DNA from: Aphelocoma coerulescens
Lineage: Eukaryota; Chordata; Aves; Passeriformes; Corvidae
Length of the DNA: 64,000 nucleotides
NCBI RefSeq assembly: GCF_041296385.1
Contig: NC_091014.1
Span: 14,917,578-14,981,577 of the forward strand
Reading direction: 5' to 3'
Shown: positions 36,360 to 47,169 of the stretch, one piece after another
Layout: the number at the start of each line of letters is the position of its first letter
How positions within the stretch are numbered: the stretch's first letter is position 1
Position numbers and translations under genes: made by a program
The notes under the pieces: model-generated
What the model was told of the DNA's origin: nothing
Seen by the model: only the letters and a program-made list of their open reading frames with translations
The model's database searches: none

Positions 36360-39300
36360 ATAAAAAAATTTATTCCCCAAACATTTCAAGGAATTTTTGT
36401 CTCGTAGTACTGTAAACCAATGGAACCAATTTCCAACAAACAAGAAAGCTCTTTCTTAACTCATCAATTGTTTACATCGAACTATGTTAAAAGAGTGTTC
36501 ATCATACAGGAATACAGTCATAGGACAGTAATAATTACACCAAGAAGTTTTGCAAGTTCAAGCATGGTTGTTTACATACCTATTTTTAAAAACAAATACC
36601 TACTGAAGGTGTGTACATGTTGAGGTATTTATTCCTTCATCTCCCAAGGAATATTAATGTATGCTTTTCTATAGGTACATTGAAGACCACAGGCAATTTT
36701 TGAAGAGCACATCACTCAAATATCTTCCACAACTCAGTAGATAGACACGTAAAGATAAGTCAAAAGGAAGGAAGAAGGATTAGATGGATTCAGGGAGATA
36801 GAGGAGAGAAATTTTCTCTTGTTTTGAGTCTAAAAGGGCATCCTTCACTGAAAGTTTTTAGCCACAGTGGAGAAAAGGTCTATCTTGGGTGAAGAGCAAA
36901 GACAACTTAATTGCCTTAGTACAGAAGTTTGGACTGGCCAATTTTTTAAATCCCTCCCATAAAACTTAGAACAATTTGGGATTCTGTCCTCTTTCTGATC
37001 ACTTGACCCTGAGAAATTAATGTCCCCAACAGGAGGGAGAGCAAGAGCAGGCTGCCACCACCTCATCCAGGGTTTTGTTGTCAGTGGCTCACCCCAAAAG
37101 GCAGTGCTGAGAGGGCTTGGGGCCAGTTCTTTCTGGAGAAAAAATGGTTTGTTTCAAGCCAGATGAATTCCCAGAGCCGATTTATTGCCTGGCCACACAA
37201 GTGTGTGTGTTGGCAAAAGGGAGGAGGGGTGGCATGTGTGCAGGAGCTGGGGGAAGCAGGACATATCTCCACTAGGATGTGAATTTTCTCATGGATGTGA
37301 CCATAAAACAAGAGCCTAAGTTGTCATTAAGGAAATGGAGTCATTGTAATTAAAGGTTTGTGTTTTCTTTGCAAATCTGGTTTGTCACTGGACTTCAGCA
37401 CATAGTAACAATTATGTAGATGTCCCATTCAATTCAGTTTCAGAGGTAAATCATGGGTCTGGACCAAAGGGCAATGTACCAAATTTTGTCAGCCTGAGTT
37501 GAGTGTGTATTTGCACTACACCTTCCAGATACCTATTTCTTTCATTTCCCCAAGAAGAAACATTGCCATTTACATTCCCTCCTACAGCATTTTGGGTCTC
37601 TTCTGTTCACTTTGAGCCATGAAAGCAGCCAAACTTTATGATAGCAGATCTTGCCCAGAAGGGATACTCTGGTCATGAGGCTCTGATGGATGTGGCCCCT
37701 TAGGTTAATACCTTCCTTTTCCCTTCACCATGTGTCTGGAAACCTACTGGCATGGGCTGGCCTATAATAGAGTAGCTATTCTGTTTCTTCGACTGGTCTC
37801 CGTTCTTGCAGTCACATAGGAATTAAGCAACAGCTTTGTACACTTGTTTTTGGACTACAGCCCCATCCTCATTTACTTCAGACACTTCTACATTGCAGTC
37901 TGCATATATAATGCACAGTTAATTACTGTTTAAATTAAGCACACAAAAATCAAGATGTGATGATCTGTGTTGTCAAATCAGGTATAAGATTAACAGCTAT
38001 TATAAAATAAATAGGATATATAGATAACTCTTACCATTTCGGTGGCTCATTTATAGAGCCATTAATTCTTGGGGTTGAAGTGAACATATGAATGGAGAAC
38101 AAGTTGCTCATACTAAAAATCCAGTCCCATCCTTTGTCCTGTTTTCCATCAGGCTGCTGCCCAAGCACACCAAAAGCTGAAATTTCCCATAGTTTATTAC
38201 AATCTGGTATTTTATATGTTTAGATTTGTCTTTTCTTTTGCTTACCTAAATACAATTTTTATTAAGTCTTTGCTAGAAAAAAAAAAATGAGGTCATACAA
38301 CAATTTTGATTTTATTAACAATTCATATCTTGCTATAGTGTCTGTGTCCCTTTTTTCTATCCCTGAAGCAAAATAACAGCAAAATTAGTAAGGTTGTTGC
38401 CATATCCCATCCCCAGCATGTCTGCAGAAGAACTCCATGGTAGGCCCTTTTCCATAAATACCCCTCAAGCTGCTGTTGAGACCACTCTCTGGGGAACCAG
38501 GGTTCAGGTCCCACATGAAGAAATGAGATTACATGTATGTCTTCTACTGTCTAGATATTACTGACCAGAGAGTGTTGCATAGACTGTGGATATCTTCTCT
38601 CCAATAAAGTGCCAAAACTACTTGGTACACTTTTCTCATATATACAAATAGTTTGTGAGTAAGTAAAACAACATTTGAGGGCAAATTTGCTATTTGCAGT
38701 AAGAAAAGAAAAATTGCAATTAATGAGCTGCAGCTGTGTCATGTTTTGTATGGCATGCTTAGCGATGCATCTGAGAGGAAGTGAAGATGTTTTCTAAGAA
38801 CAAAGTAATTATTCAGTAGCAGCTCTTAAAGTGATCAAAAAGAAAGGTGCAAGCGACTTTGGGTTTTTTTAATACAAAAGAGCTGTTCTTTGAGGTATTG
38901 ATCAAAGTAAAGAGAAAAACAAATGAATTAGGGATTGGTTTCAATACTATGAATAGGCTTTTGCTGAGACATTTTCCCAAACAAAAGCAGTGCCCACCAA
39001 GGAAAATTATTTTATTAAAAACAACATCCACATTGCTTGTTTCACTATTCAGTATTTTTAACTTTGGACTAAGAAGTGAATATTCTTTGGGAAGACAAAA
39101 ATCAAGTGGTATCTGAGTGGTTCTTTTATTTAAATGAAATAAGTGTAGCTGTAGCAATGAAGAAAAAATAAACAAAAAAAAAAAGAAAGACAAAAAGCAG
39201 GAAGTAAGGAAAGGCTTTAGTGGTATTAATATAATTTGTTTGCTTTGCATCCATGTTGAAGAGCACAAGCCATGAAGCAATATCCCATTTTATGAGGCAC

Positions 39301-41096
39301 TGTGCAATCACAAAAGGAAAGGACAGGGTGTGCTCCAAGTAGTTCACTGTTTAAATATAGCACTGCAGACAACAGGCGAGTATTGACTAATGGAGGAGGA
39401 CAAGGACAAGCAGTCCTGCACACCTAACGCCTGATGTGGCTGTATCAAAGGCAAGTGGTTTTGGGGAGCTCCCCTTGGCAGTGAGCTGACACTCTTAACG
39501 TTTTTGCTGGAAGATGTTACAAAAGGATGGTGGATGGTGAACATCTTTCGGGCCAGATGGGAGATGGGTTTTGAGGAAGAGCTTGTGTGTGAAGATAAGG
39601 TTTATGAAACAGAAAAGAAGGGGGCAATGGAGAAGTGCTAGAAACATGACTGTGAGAGCTGTAAATTATTTCTTTGCTCTTGGATGATGATTGAAGGGCT
39701 CTCCCAGTTCAGACATAACGTCCTCAGGTGAAAGAACACCCATTTTCTTGGCGGGATCAAACACAAATCTGACACGGAGGTGGAAGCTGAGTCAATGGAA
39801 CTCCTACTTTGAATCCTATAGGCATCTAGTACAAAATTGAAATGGTCTGTTCCCCTGAACTGGGAAGGAAGAAGCACTCCAACCAACCTGGATCACCTGG
39901 AGGTAGAAACTACAGCAAAGGGTCAAACCAAAGGCAGGAGATAAGGATTTACAGGAAGCAGAGATGGGTCAAAGTACCACTCCCCAGCTCAGTTTAGATA
40001 GGATTTTATTTTTTATCACTTCCAGATCAGCAAAAAGGCAGGATGCGCTTACAGCATTATCAAGCTTTTCTTCAGCTAAAATGATATTTTTTAACAGGAC
40101 AAAACCTACAAAAATTAAACATCAACACAATTTAGGTCAACTACAACAGAGGTCTAAAAATGAAGTTCCTGGAGCAAATTACAGTCCTGTGTAGCACTGA
40201 AGGAACAGTGCTGCGGTATTGTCCCACCATCTCTGGACAATATCAGTTTCTGTTATTACCACTCTCCCTAAAAATTTGCTGACCCCTTCCTTTAGCTAAG
40301 CAGGTTCACTGGTTCCTGACAAAACAGTGCCTTTGGCAGCACCTCTTGGCTGCCTGGCTGAGGTTCCTTCCAGGAGCCCAGTCTCCCTCCAGTCCTGCTG
40401 TTGGCAATGAGAGCAGGTAACTCGGGCGTTATTCAGGATGAATCACCCACCAGAAATGCTTCACTCATTCTCTTGGTTGATCCTGCATGGAGCCAGGTAG
40501 GCTTGCCATTTAAGTCTCTTGTTTAAGTCTCTAACATGGGATGAAAATAAGCATCTGTAAGACTCTCAGCTTGTAATAGCTTTTTTATTATCCTTCTATT
40601 TGTTTCTAAGCTTGTAGACCACACTTTTGTTTAAACCCTCAACACAGAAATTTTATCCCAAAGGTGTGAGAGGAAGTTCCATGTCACTGGGAGGGCACAG
40701 AACATCACCCTTCTGAGAATGTAAAAAAGGAACAAAACCCCATGATTCACCTTTGTGTGCTTAAACATCCAAGGGTAGAAACACCTCCTTTGAATGTGAA
40801 GAAAATTGCTGTTTATGAGGCAGTGTTGTCAGAAAAACCACTGAAAACTGATACAAAAGAGGCTACCTTTCAGGGAGAGGGAAAGAAAGACAATAAAGAC
40901 ACTGAGATAAGGCCGTAACAGAGCAGGAGAGGGGAGAGGGACAATACCAGCAGAAGAAATGCTTTATGCCTTTCAAAAGCATTTCTCTCCTCATCCACAA
41001 GTGAGACCATTGTCCATTGACCATTAATGTATACATTGGCTTCTGCTTGGCCTGAGACTGGTCCATAGGAAATCTATTCCATAAGGCCTTCAGGTC
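36360..41096. other. Unique non-coding sequence
   Basis: No repeat family or exon is recognised. Small simple tracts include (GT)5 near 37200 and an A-rich patch near 39165-39190. The 155-codon minus-strand frame at 38813-39280 starts with TTG and is dominated by phenylalanine and leucine from T-rich sequence, so it is judged non-coding. Confidence 0.55.
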
Positions 41097-41097
41097 T

Positions 41098-41427
41098 AAT
41101 CCTGGACCTCTGATAACTATCCTTTGAGCACAGCTTTCCAGCAGATTTACTGCCTATTTAGTCCATATTTGCTTAGCTTGCTCTTGAGAGAGTTTTGTGG
41201 AGCAGTACCAAAGCCTTGCTGATGTCACTGGTTGTTTCTCTGACTCACTGGTGTTTATCCAAGAATGCTGTACAAACGAATATCCAATCTCTGGATGGAT
41301 ACGCCTTGTAAGCAGCTGAGACAGAAAACTTTATCTGTATTATCAGTATCTACCAGGATACACCAATTCATGCCAAGATAAAGGCTTTTTCTATGTTCTT
41401 AATATTCACAGTATTTTTCTGAGAACT
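41098..41427 (-). mobile_element. Old CR1-like LINE fragment, 5'-ward part of a split copy
   Basis: Read on minus, this corresponds to the CR1 reverse-transcriptase region. On plus the order CTTTGAGCACAGCTTTCCAG, CCATATTTGCTTAGCTTG and CAAAGCCTTGCTGATGTCAC follows reverse-complemented CR1 consensus. It is strongly diverged with many indels and no usable frame. It continues on the other side of the LTR at 42052. The identification is from remembered consensus order, so a library search should confirm it. Confidence 0.5.
41372..41427. repeat. Left copy of the direct duplication flanking the LTR
   Basis: This 56-base segment (GCCAAGATAAAGGCT ... TTTTTCTGAGAACT) ends exactly at the first base of the LTR. 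The right copy is at 41989-42051. By hand alignment they differ by three substitutions and one 7-base indel. Confidence 0.9.
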
Positions 41428-41976
41428 TGTCCTGGGGTGATGCTATGAAGTCGCTTTATTCCTTAACCATCTGCTCAATGCCCAAGGACGCTGTGCCTCT
41501 AAGATGGACCCGGGGTCGAGGCCACGGGGCCAAGTGTGGGGCAGTTTAACGGCTCAGCCCAACGGCTCGGGGGTCTTGGCAGGGCTTGGGAGGGAGTGCA
41601 CCAGCAGCTGTGCTGCTTTTTGGGTTTCTTTTGTGTTCTGGATAGCTGGAAAAAGGTTTTTTTCTTGTTCTTTTTTCCTTTTCCTTCTTGCCTCACTGCC
41701 TCCCTTCCCTCCTCACCGGTCCAGGCAGCCTGCGGGTGGCCCCAGCTGGTCCGAGCCCACGTGTCTGTTCCCTCTCCAGAATTTGTTGTATTTTGAGTTT
41801 GTTGCTTTTTTTTTTATCCTGTTCTACCCTGTTTTGTTTGTGTGTTAATAAACAATTTGGTTTCTTTTTCCCACTTTCACTCCTTGTGACCCACTTGTCT
41901 CATTGATGGAGGAAAAGGGGAGGAGCACTCATTCCGGAGTGTTTCCTCCAGAAGTTTTGTCTCAAAAACTGAGACA
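41428..41976 (+). mobile_element. Solo ERV LTR (plus strand), 549 bp
   Basis: The element begins TGTCCTGGGGTGATG and ends AAACTGAGACA, giving the canonical TG...CA termini. An AATAAA lies near 41848, about 130 bases from the 3' end, as expected for the R region. The U3-like part is G+C-rich, with several CpGs around 41500-41580, and is followed by a T-rich block. The 3' end carries a perfect 7-bp stem (41958-41964 with 41970-41976). No primer-binding site or viral gene is next to either end, so it is a solo LTR. It interrupts an older minus-strand CR1. It looks like an avian ERVL-class LTR. No 4-6 base target duplication is seen; a much longer duplication flanks it instead. Confidence 0.8.
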
Positions 41977-41988
41977 TAAATTTGGTGA

Positions 41989-42051
41989 GCCAAGATAAAG
42001 GCTAGGGTTTTTTCCTATGTTCTTAACATTTACAATATTTTTCTGAGAACT
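41989..42051. repeat. Right copy of the direct duplication flanking the LTR
   Basis: This 63-base segment repeats 41372-41427 with about 95% identity in aligned bases plus a 7-base insertion. It begins 12 bases after the LTR 3' end rather than flush with it. Confidence 0.9.
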
Positions 42052-42285
42052 GAAGCTTGGCAGACTGGTCTGTAATTCCCTGAGAGTTTGTTTCTCTCCC
42101 TTTCTGAATATATTTATGTGTGGTATATCTTTTTCAGTCCTCTGAAACATCACCATTCTCCTTGATAATCTAAAGACACTGACTACTGGGTCTTCAGTTG
42201 CTTCTGCTGGTTTCTAACAACTCTAGGATGAATTGCAAGTCCAGGAGATTTGAAAACACATTCTCTTCCAGGTATTCTGAGACTT
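42052..42285 (-). mobile_element. Old CR1-like LINE fragment, continuation beyond the LTR
   Basis: The plus-strand text CAGACTGGTCTGTAATTCCC near 42060, then TTTCAGTCCTCTGAAACATC and CTAGGATGAATTGCAAGTCC, follows the reverse complement of the CR1 reverse-transcriptase region. It resumes where 41427 left off. It is highly diverged and non-coding. The right boundary is uncertain and is placed before the T-run at about 42284. Confidence 0.6.
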
Positions 42286-42289
42286 TTTT

Positions 42290-45200
42290 TTTTTGGCTGC
42301 TGAGGCTTCAGCATTTACTGTAGTCATCTGTATTAGCTGTGGTAGTGCTCAGAACACAGCTGAAAGCCCCAGTGAAGACAAAAGCAAAAAAACCCATTAG
42401 ATATAATTGAGCCCTTTGTTCCAACCTGAACTCAATAAGAAAATCATGTGCATCAATAAAATGAGAAACAATTTATACAAGCAATAATAAAGGAAAGATA
42501 GGAAAGGTCTGATGTGGATGGAAGATTTGAACCTTGCACAGTGACAAACCTTTTAGAGAGCAGATAAAATTTGTTAATAAAGCCCCGACTGAATTACCAA
42601 TAATTTCTTTTGCATAGTCATGAGGAATTCTTGAGCTATCAAGAATAAAACCAAAGCAAATTGAGAGCAATATAAGCTTTCAAAAGACACAGTAAGAGTG
42701 GTAGTAGTGCCTGTTGTGTTTCACTAATCTAATGACACTCAGGAGAAAAGCAGCAGAAAAGACACTGAAGAAAGGGTCTCTACGTGGAAGGCAGCCATGA
42801 ACTTCAAAAGAGCACCTCATGTATGAAATCAATTGCATATTTTACAGTAGTATGAACATGGAGAGTACTGGCAGCATGGACATAATTCTCCTGGATTCGC
42901 AAGAGGGATGGATATCTGTTTGAAAAAAATGTGTTGGGCTTCAATGTTTTTAGAAGGTCAGCTGAAGAACTGTAAGTAATGACATCTTTCAGTTTCCCTC
43001 TTTCCTCTCTGGTTTTGTCTAACTGTTACACACCAGTGAGGGTTTCTTTCCTTTTGTCTTGTCTGTTATTTTCTCTGCAGCTCCCTCTGAACAACACCCC
43101 TCTCCTCCGCCACTTTGACTTGTTTGGCACCTTTCTTCTGCTTCCCTGTTGTGTTTCTGACCAGCTCTGGGTGGTTCTTTGCTGAGATCCTTCAAATTGG
43201 CAGAGCAAGCAGCTTACCTGAGAAGTGCAAGCCAAGTAGAGAGGAGTGCTTGGAAATTCTTGGTGTGAGGTGGCTCCCAACCACCTCCCATCTCAGATGT
43301 ATCTCACTTCAGACCTCCTGAGCTCCTTCTCCCATGTCCCTTTTGGTTAAAAATAAGAATATAGCAGGGGGTCTTGCCTCTTTTCAGTGGCTTGGGACAA
43401 GTGCATTTGCCTAGGAAATGTGATGGCAGTCCCTAAGGGTCAAATCCTTGTCTAACAGTGAGGTGTCTCTCTCTGGACTAGTCTGACAAGTAGGAGAAGA
43501 GACAACCTCTGACCCGCCATGAAGGTGCAGCACTACCATATGGAGAAGCAGGCTGAGAAATGAGATCTCAGGAGGGTCATTAGTAGCTGAGTTGATGGCA
43601 ACATGGAGAGTGGACAGCAGGGCAGGCTCACACCCACCTTCCTCCCTGGGCCAGTGCCCGGAGCGGCTGCCAACACACCACTGCTGCCTTTCTTGAAGCT
43701 TATTGAAAGGAAGCAAATGGCACAATAATGGCACAATGGCTTTCTTGCCAACATATTTGGTGTCTTTCATTCAGGGTAAAACCTGACATTTTCAATTACC
43801 ATTCAGTGTATGAACCTGTTACACATGCAAAGATAAAAATAAAACCTGTGTTGAAACATGGGGCTAACAATGTGAAGCTCTGTTTTCCATCCAAACAATG
43901 TTTCCAGGATGAGGCAGCCTCTGGAGCAGTGTGGGGTGGCTCCCTTTTGGGACTCTCCACATACCCCACACTGCTCACAGGTCCAGGAGCTAGCTCATGT
44001 GCAAGGGCAGTAGGTTGTACTTAAATGTCTGCTAAAATGAACACCTTGAAGCTGAAGGCAAGACGTGGCCTGCAGGCTACCTGTTGGGCCTGATTACATA
44101 TTCAGAAGTCCTATGTGTGGTGTCTTTCTCCATTAGGTCCAAAAGCTGTTTAGAAAAATTATCTTTACTCTTCTTACTTATATGGAAATGCAGAGGGCTA
44201 AAATTTAGGTAATGCGTACATGTCCACATAGGAATTGTTGGAAAAGCTGAGAAATAGCTCGGTGCTCCCTTGCACCCAGTCCCACCTCTAGAAAATGTCC
44301 ACAGCTGGTGACCGCTTCCAAGGACTTAACTGAGCAGCTCTGCCCTGTCTTGCCTTCAAGTTAGATTTGGATCAGCATGGTTATGCCAAAAGAAATTGCT
44401 GTCTCTGAAGACATTCTTTGAAAGGAACATGAAGCAGATGCCTTTTACATAAAAATGGTCTAAGTAAATAAAATTACTCAACTGTCTATGTCTGCTTATC
44501 TCCCTTCAGCTGCAATGGAAAGAAGACCTCTACTGGTAACTGTTGAGTCCAAGAGAAGATCAAAGGAGTAGAGGAAAGGTATAACCACAGGACTGCTCTT
44601 CCTACTACCTGTGCTGACATTACTCACGGTTATGTTTGGCTTTGGCTGGTGTAGTACTGTCTCCTCTCTCTGTGAGATTTGAGGGGATCTGCTCCTTTGC
44701 AGTTCAGATGGGGCAGCCATCCCAAGTCCCATCTTACTGGCTGCCTCTGTGACTGCTGAGGTTTGGAAAGGAAGCATCTGCAGGGCACTAGCATTGCCCT
44801 GCTCCAGCTCACAGGTAGATCAACACGAGTGATCAATCCCCCACTGGTTTAACAGAAAAGTGGTTGCTTCATCTTTCCAGTGCTGTGGAAGTGTGTAGGA
44901 AGACACCTGTGCTCTGGCTGAATTGAGCCCAGGGAAGCAGGCAGGAAGGCAGGAAGGAAGCAAGGAAGGAAAGAAAGAACAGAAGATAACTGTGTTTGCA
45001 GCCGCCACGTGGGCTGACTTTATCTTACATTAATTTTGAGTTATTTTTAGTTGTATATGCATTCCTGGGATAGGGGTATTCCTAAAACATAACTTCACTA
45101 AGTATAAAAACAAGCCCAAACAGTGAGACGCATCAGAGCCCAATGTCTTCTGCTATGTTAGTTCCCTCTCAGCCTGTCCCTCTGTCCCCAACGCTCAAAC

Positions 45201-46815
45201 CCCACAACAAAAGCCACTTCTGAGGCTCTGCAGTTTTCCCATGGACAAGGTGGCCCTGGTTTATGGCTCTGTGTTCACATTTCTTTACACACTCTTCACA
45301 TGGCATTAACAACCTGGATTTATAATGCACACTGATAAGCAAAGGCTGAGCCAAGAGCTTCCCTTGGATCTAGCACCCCTCTGGGTTTGATGCCTGGAGT
45401 GAGGCTACATTCCACATTGCTTTTAAGGTTATCAGAAAATCTCAGGGCTTTCTTCTGCTGTGATTCGTTTAAACGTTGGCAGCATTTCCGAGTTTCAGTT
45501 GTACAAAAGCCACCCCCCAAGCTAAGACTGTTGTGAGGAGGTCACGTAGCATGTAGAGCGGGTAAAGGAAAGTCTAAAGCAGTGTATCCAAGAGCTAATT
45601 AAAGGGGACGTTGGCCATTAAGGAGATTGTTGTCAAAACAGCAGTACATGTATTCGTACTTTTATGAAGAATCACCTGTTTAAGTTCTCATTATAAATGA
45701 TTATGTATCCCTGTTTACATAGCAATATTTTTTTCTTAAGAAGACAATCTGCCTTTGAGCAAACAGATAAAACTGTTTTCTTTGAGTAATCATAAATCAC
45801 CCTTCCACCATCCTTCTTTCTCTTATTACAGAGATCCTAACTCTGTCCTCTTTGTTATTAATAGATTTTTGCTGGCTACTTCCAGTGCCACAGAAATCAC
45901 AGAGATATAAAATCAACTGTAAATTACAAAGTCTCTCTGTCAGCCATAAATGGACAATAATCTATTCATGGTAACATCTGTGTAAAGTGCCTTTCAGGAG
46001 ATTTTTTTTCATATTCCTCATAATATTTACACATTGAGTGCAGACAAGTATTAAACAGACCTTGCTTCATTAGTGAGAGCACGCCTTGCTCTAAGCCAGT
46101 GCCAGCTGAGTCCCACTGCGGGCAGGCTCAGTGTTTGCCGGGGCAGCGGGAGAGGTGACCCTGAGCTCCACTGAACAGGGATGGTGCTGAGAGCCAGGGA
46201 GCTCAAACCTCTATACCAACAAATGGAACCACTGGCCAAGAGCTTCTCCCTCTCCAGCCTCAGCCCTGGGTGTGGAGTTTGCAGCTGGGATAAGGGAAGC
46301 CTGCAGTGGACTCAGCAAATGGTGGGAAAGCTTTGGCACTGAGCACATGCACTTTACCCAGGCCAGAGAGGAACAGCAAAAACAAAGGCTACACACATGG
46401 TGAGGCGCTTGGCAGGTCTACAGAAACCTGCCCAAAGCAACCCATGGAATGCACCATGCTTGAAGAGAAATAGCTGTGTTGGGGAACATGTCTGGGGCTT
46501 GGAGGGGTGGTGTGAAATCCCTGGTTCTGGCCAGAGGGACTACTTGGCAAGCAGGGCTGCTGGTGAGCTCCTGGGTATAGGATCCAGCACCTCTGTGCTG
46601 CTGGGAGCCAACAGCCATGGAGAAGAATGAATCCTGTTTCGCTGCTGAGCAGACTGCCCACTCCTTGTACAAGGAGGTTCACAGTCTCAGTGCAGAGAGG
46701 AAGGCATGGCACAGAGCAAGATCTAGGATCTCCCTTAATTTCTTCTTTTCTGAGGACCACATTTATACTCAAGCATGTATGTTTGCTGCCCCAAAAGCCC
46801 CATGAGCTCAGCAAA
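42290..46815. other. Unique non-coding sequence with one GGAA tract
   Basis: No genes are recognised. A very strong acceptor (TTATTTTCTCTGCAG ending at 43080) stands alone. The GTAAGT 107 bases upstream would make a very small intron, but the joined frame soon stops. Confidence 0.55.
44933..44983. repeat. (GGAA/GGCA)n microsatellite-like tract
   Basis: Interrupted tetranucleotide repeats of the GGAA and GGCA type run about 50 bases and merge into GAAA units. Purine-only on the plus strand apart from scattered C. GGAA arrays can bind ETS factors, but no such role is shown here. Confidence 0.8.
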
Positions 46816-47165
46816 TCATAGAATCATAGAAGCGTTCAGGTTGAAAAAGATCTCTAAGATCATTGAGTCCAACTGTTTACCCAGCACTGCTAAGTCCACC
46901 ACTAAACCATGTCCCTAAGTGCCATAACTACATTTCTTTCAAATAGCTCCAGTGATAGTGAGTCAACCACTTTTCTGGGCAGCCAGAACTTGACAACCCT
47001 TTTGGTGAAGAAACTTTTCCTAATATCCAACCTAAACCTCTCCTGGCACAACTTGAGGTGATGTCCTTTCATCCTGTCACTTGTTTTTTCTCCAGGCTGA
47101 ACACCCCCAGCTCCCTGAACCGCTTCTCATCAGACTTGTGCCTTAGAACCAATGAACCAGTCCTT
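46816..47165 (-). mobile_element. CR1 LINE 3' end (minus strand)
   Basis: The plus strand begins TCATAGAATCATAGAAG, the reverse complement of the CR1 3' terminal repeat. It continues with the well-conserved 3' untranslated segment (GAAAAAGATCTCTAAGATCA, then TAAACCATGTCCCTAAGTGC). At about 47085 the copy jumps to TTTTCTCCAGGCTGAACA, omitting roughly 100 bases present in the family. It ends near GACTTGTGCCTTAGAACC. It is the least diverged of the CR1 copies here and contains only the last few hundred bases, the usual 5'-truncated outcome of CR1 insertion. Confidence 0.92.
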
Positions 47166-47169
47166 GCTC

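Noticed and set aside
38813..39280. 155-codon minus-strand frame with membrane-like Phe/Leu stretches
   Set aside because: It starts with TTG, and the hydrophobic runs are translated T-rich tracts.
42973..43080. Possible 108-base mini-intron (GTAAGT ... TTCTCTGCAG)
   Set aside because: The acceptor is excellent, but the donor follows a weak exon end and the joined frame stops after about 12 codons. No further exon support.
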